IMG/VR virus record: IMGVR_UViG_3300028840_003224
Coordinates: 1-64,000 of that record
DNA: 64,000 bases
From: a virus
Strand: one strand, 5' to 3'
Of this stretch, positions 63,214-64,000 are shown one piece after another; within the stretch, counting starts at the first letter, position 1; every line of letters begins with the position of its first letter. The notes under the pieces are model-generated. The model was not told where the DNA came from, did not search any database, and was given only the letters and a program-made list of their open reading frames with translations. The translations under genes were made by a program, and so were the position numbers.

Positions 63214-63638
63214 AGAAGTCATTTAAGAAGCTGACACTCGACGAGCGGGTATCCAAACTGCCGGTGTGGGCACAGGACCACATCAACGACTTGGAGCGTG
63301 ACGTACGGAACACCCGGCGACGGCTCGACCGCTTCCTCGACACCCAGACACCTACCAAGGTGTGGGTGGAGGACTATGTTGCTGGCGTGAAGAGCTACGT
63401 GCCTGACGACCGGGTTGTGATCTCCCACCAAGGGGTGACCTTGGAGGTGAACGCCCGTGGTGATGAAGGCATCAGGCTCCAGTGGCGTCCTCAGGGCACT
63501 CACGGCCTCGGAGAGCTGAGCTTCGTCCCGGTCAGCTACCAGCAGGCCAGGATCACCAACCTGCTCTATCAGCCAGCAGAGCTGGAACGTCTCGAACGAT
63601 TTAAGCAGCGAGCCGAGGAGAACCCCGATGCACGGTAG
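63210..63638 (+). CDS. Hypothetical protein (142 aa), DUF7239-like outline
   Basis: The start KKLTLDERVSKLPVWAQDHI, the helix DLERDVRNTRRRLDRFLDTQ and the beta region ISHQGVTLEVNARGDEGIRL are typical of a small-phage-protein family annotated as DUF7239 in actinophages; function is unknown. The match is from memory of the pattern, so it is tentative. Confidence 0.6.
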   Translation: MKKSFKKLTLDERVSKLPVWAQDHINDLERDVRNTRRRLDRFLDTQTPTKVWVEDYVAGVKSYVPDDRVVISHQGVTLEVNARGDEGIRLQWRPQGTHGLGELSFVPVSYQQARITNLLYQPAELERLERFKQRAEENPDAR

Positions 63639-63852
63639 ATTCTACCCAGAAGGCACCGACCCACCGAGGTTCATCCACCCCACGTTACCGCCATTTGAAA
63701 CGGAGACAAGAGAAATGTGCAGCCGCCAATCCAACAACGACCGAGCATTCAACACTCTGTGCCTCATTGTCGGCATCTGTGCTTCGGTGCTGTGCGTGGC
63801 TGCCGCCACCGTCGCAGTGTCCGCTCTGATTTATTTGGTCAATTCTATTTGA
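63628..63852 (+). CDS. Small membrane protein (74 aa)
   Basis: A Pro-rich N-terminus (HGRFYPEGTDPPRFIHPTLP) is followed by one transmembrane segment (residues 44-72, LCLIVGICASVLCVAAATVA onward). It overlaps the previous gene by 11 bases and its stop overlaps promoter P4. Confidence 0.6.
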   Translation: MHGRFYPEGTDPPRFIHPTLPPFETETREMCSRQSNNDRAFNTLCLIVGICASVLCVAAATVAVSALIYLVNSI

Positions 63853-63876
63853 CAACTGAGTTCCGCGCGGTAAGCT
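63849..63876 (+). promoter_or_regulatory. Sigma70-type promoter P4 (TTGACA-16-TAAGCT)
   Basis: TTGACA (63849-63854), 16 bases and TAAGCT (63871-63876), followed by TTAAGTAGACAAAACA. This tail is nearly the same as in P2 (TTAGGTAGACAAAACA) and similar to P1 (TTAAGTAGGAG). It drives the gene cut by the right edge. Confidence 0.85.
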
Positions 63877-63923
63877 TTAAGTAGACAAAACAACTGATTC
63901 ACTAACCCTTTCTGGAGACCGTC

Positions 63924-64000
63924 ATGTCGGACGCGAAGAAACTGAAGAAGACGCGGAAGCACCTGAGCACGCTTACTCGTGGTCAGCTCGTAGCTCTCGC
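63924..64000 (+). CDS. Basic hypothetical protein, cut by the window edge
   Basis: The ATG at 63924 follows CTGGAGACC, 48 bases after promoter P4. The 25 codons visible read MSDAKKLKKTRKHLSTLTRG, then QLVAL. The start is basic. Only the N-terminus is in view, so function cannot be judged. Confidence 0.6.
   Translation, partial: MSDAKKLKKTRKHLSTLTRGQLVAL

Overview
The window is almost certainly a tailed double-stranded DNA bacteriophage (or phage-plasmid) genome segment. A virion-assembly block runs in one direction from about 2 to 37 kb. Its backbone is a GpA-type large terminase, a portal, a scaffold, a P22 gp5-like coat protein, a tail tube protein, a tail-assembly chaperone with a frameshifted extension, a TP901-type tape measure and large tail-tip proteins. 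This points to a long-tailed, non-contractile (siphovirus-like) particle, because no sheath gene was seen. Genes are tightly packed, often with ATGA or TAATG overlaps and AGGAG-type ribosome binding sites, so the host is a bacterium. Two proteins carry twin-arginine (Tat) export signals and others have Sec-type or single-span signals, which suggests a diderm host. The host phylum cannot be told from the sequence.

Layout. 1-1788 is a gene-free control region full of short repeats, inverted repeats and a 19-bp triplicated repeat. 1789-10687 holds accessory and small structural genes: a small holin-like protein, tRNA-Pro, a tandem gene pair, a Tat-exported papain-like peptidase, an anchored thioredoxin and two leucine-rich-repeat proteins. 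10696-36969 is packaging, head, neck and tail, ending in a strong bidirectional terminator at 37016-37048. 37189-41710 is a reverse-strand replication operon: a primase-polymerase/SF3 helicase, a dATP/dGTP diphosphohydrolase-like protein and a DnaQ-type exonuclease. A second repeat-rich control region (41711-42222) separates it from a forward block. That block holds a ParB-like protein, a possible ssDNA-binding protein, an SF2 helicase, a sugar-type C-methyltransferase, a GT41/OGT-like glycosyltransferase, a metallophosphoesterase, a second small structural-like cassette, small accessory genes, a secreted HExxH protein, a NUMOD4-HNH endonuclease and a family A DNA polymerase. 60.4-62.5 kb is an RNA region with conventional tRNAs (Asn, Met, Glu, His), several abnormal tRNA-like structures and a tandem duplicated structured RNA. 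Small membrane and accessory genes follow to the right edge, where the last gene is cut.

How it fits together. The two control regions (left end and 41.7-42.2 kb) share an identical 30-bp block, a 34-bp promoter-like element at the starts of both flanking gene sets, and clusters of ATCCGCA motifs. They therefore look like one regulatory or replication system used twice. A separate promoter family (TTGACA, 16-17 bp, TAWGMT) drives four small-gene or RNA units in the right third. The most unusual protein is a 93-residue Tat-signal protein (52794-53075) whose C-terminal half copies the N-terminal arm of the phage's own major coat protein (21 of 43 residues identical, no gaps). No conventional endolysin, integrase or RNA polymerase gene was recognised.
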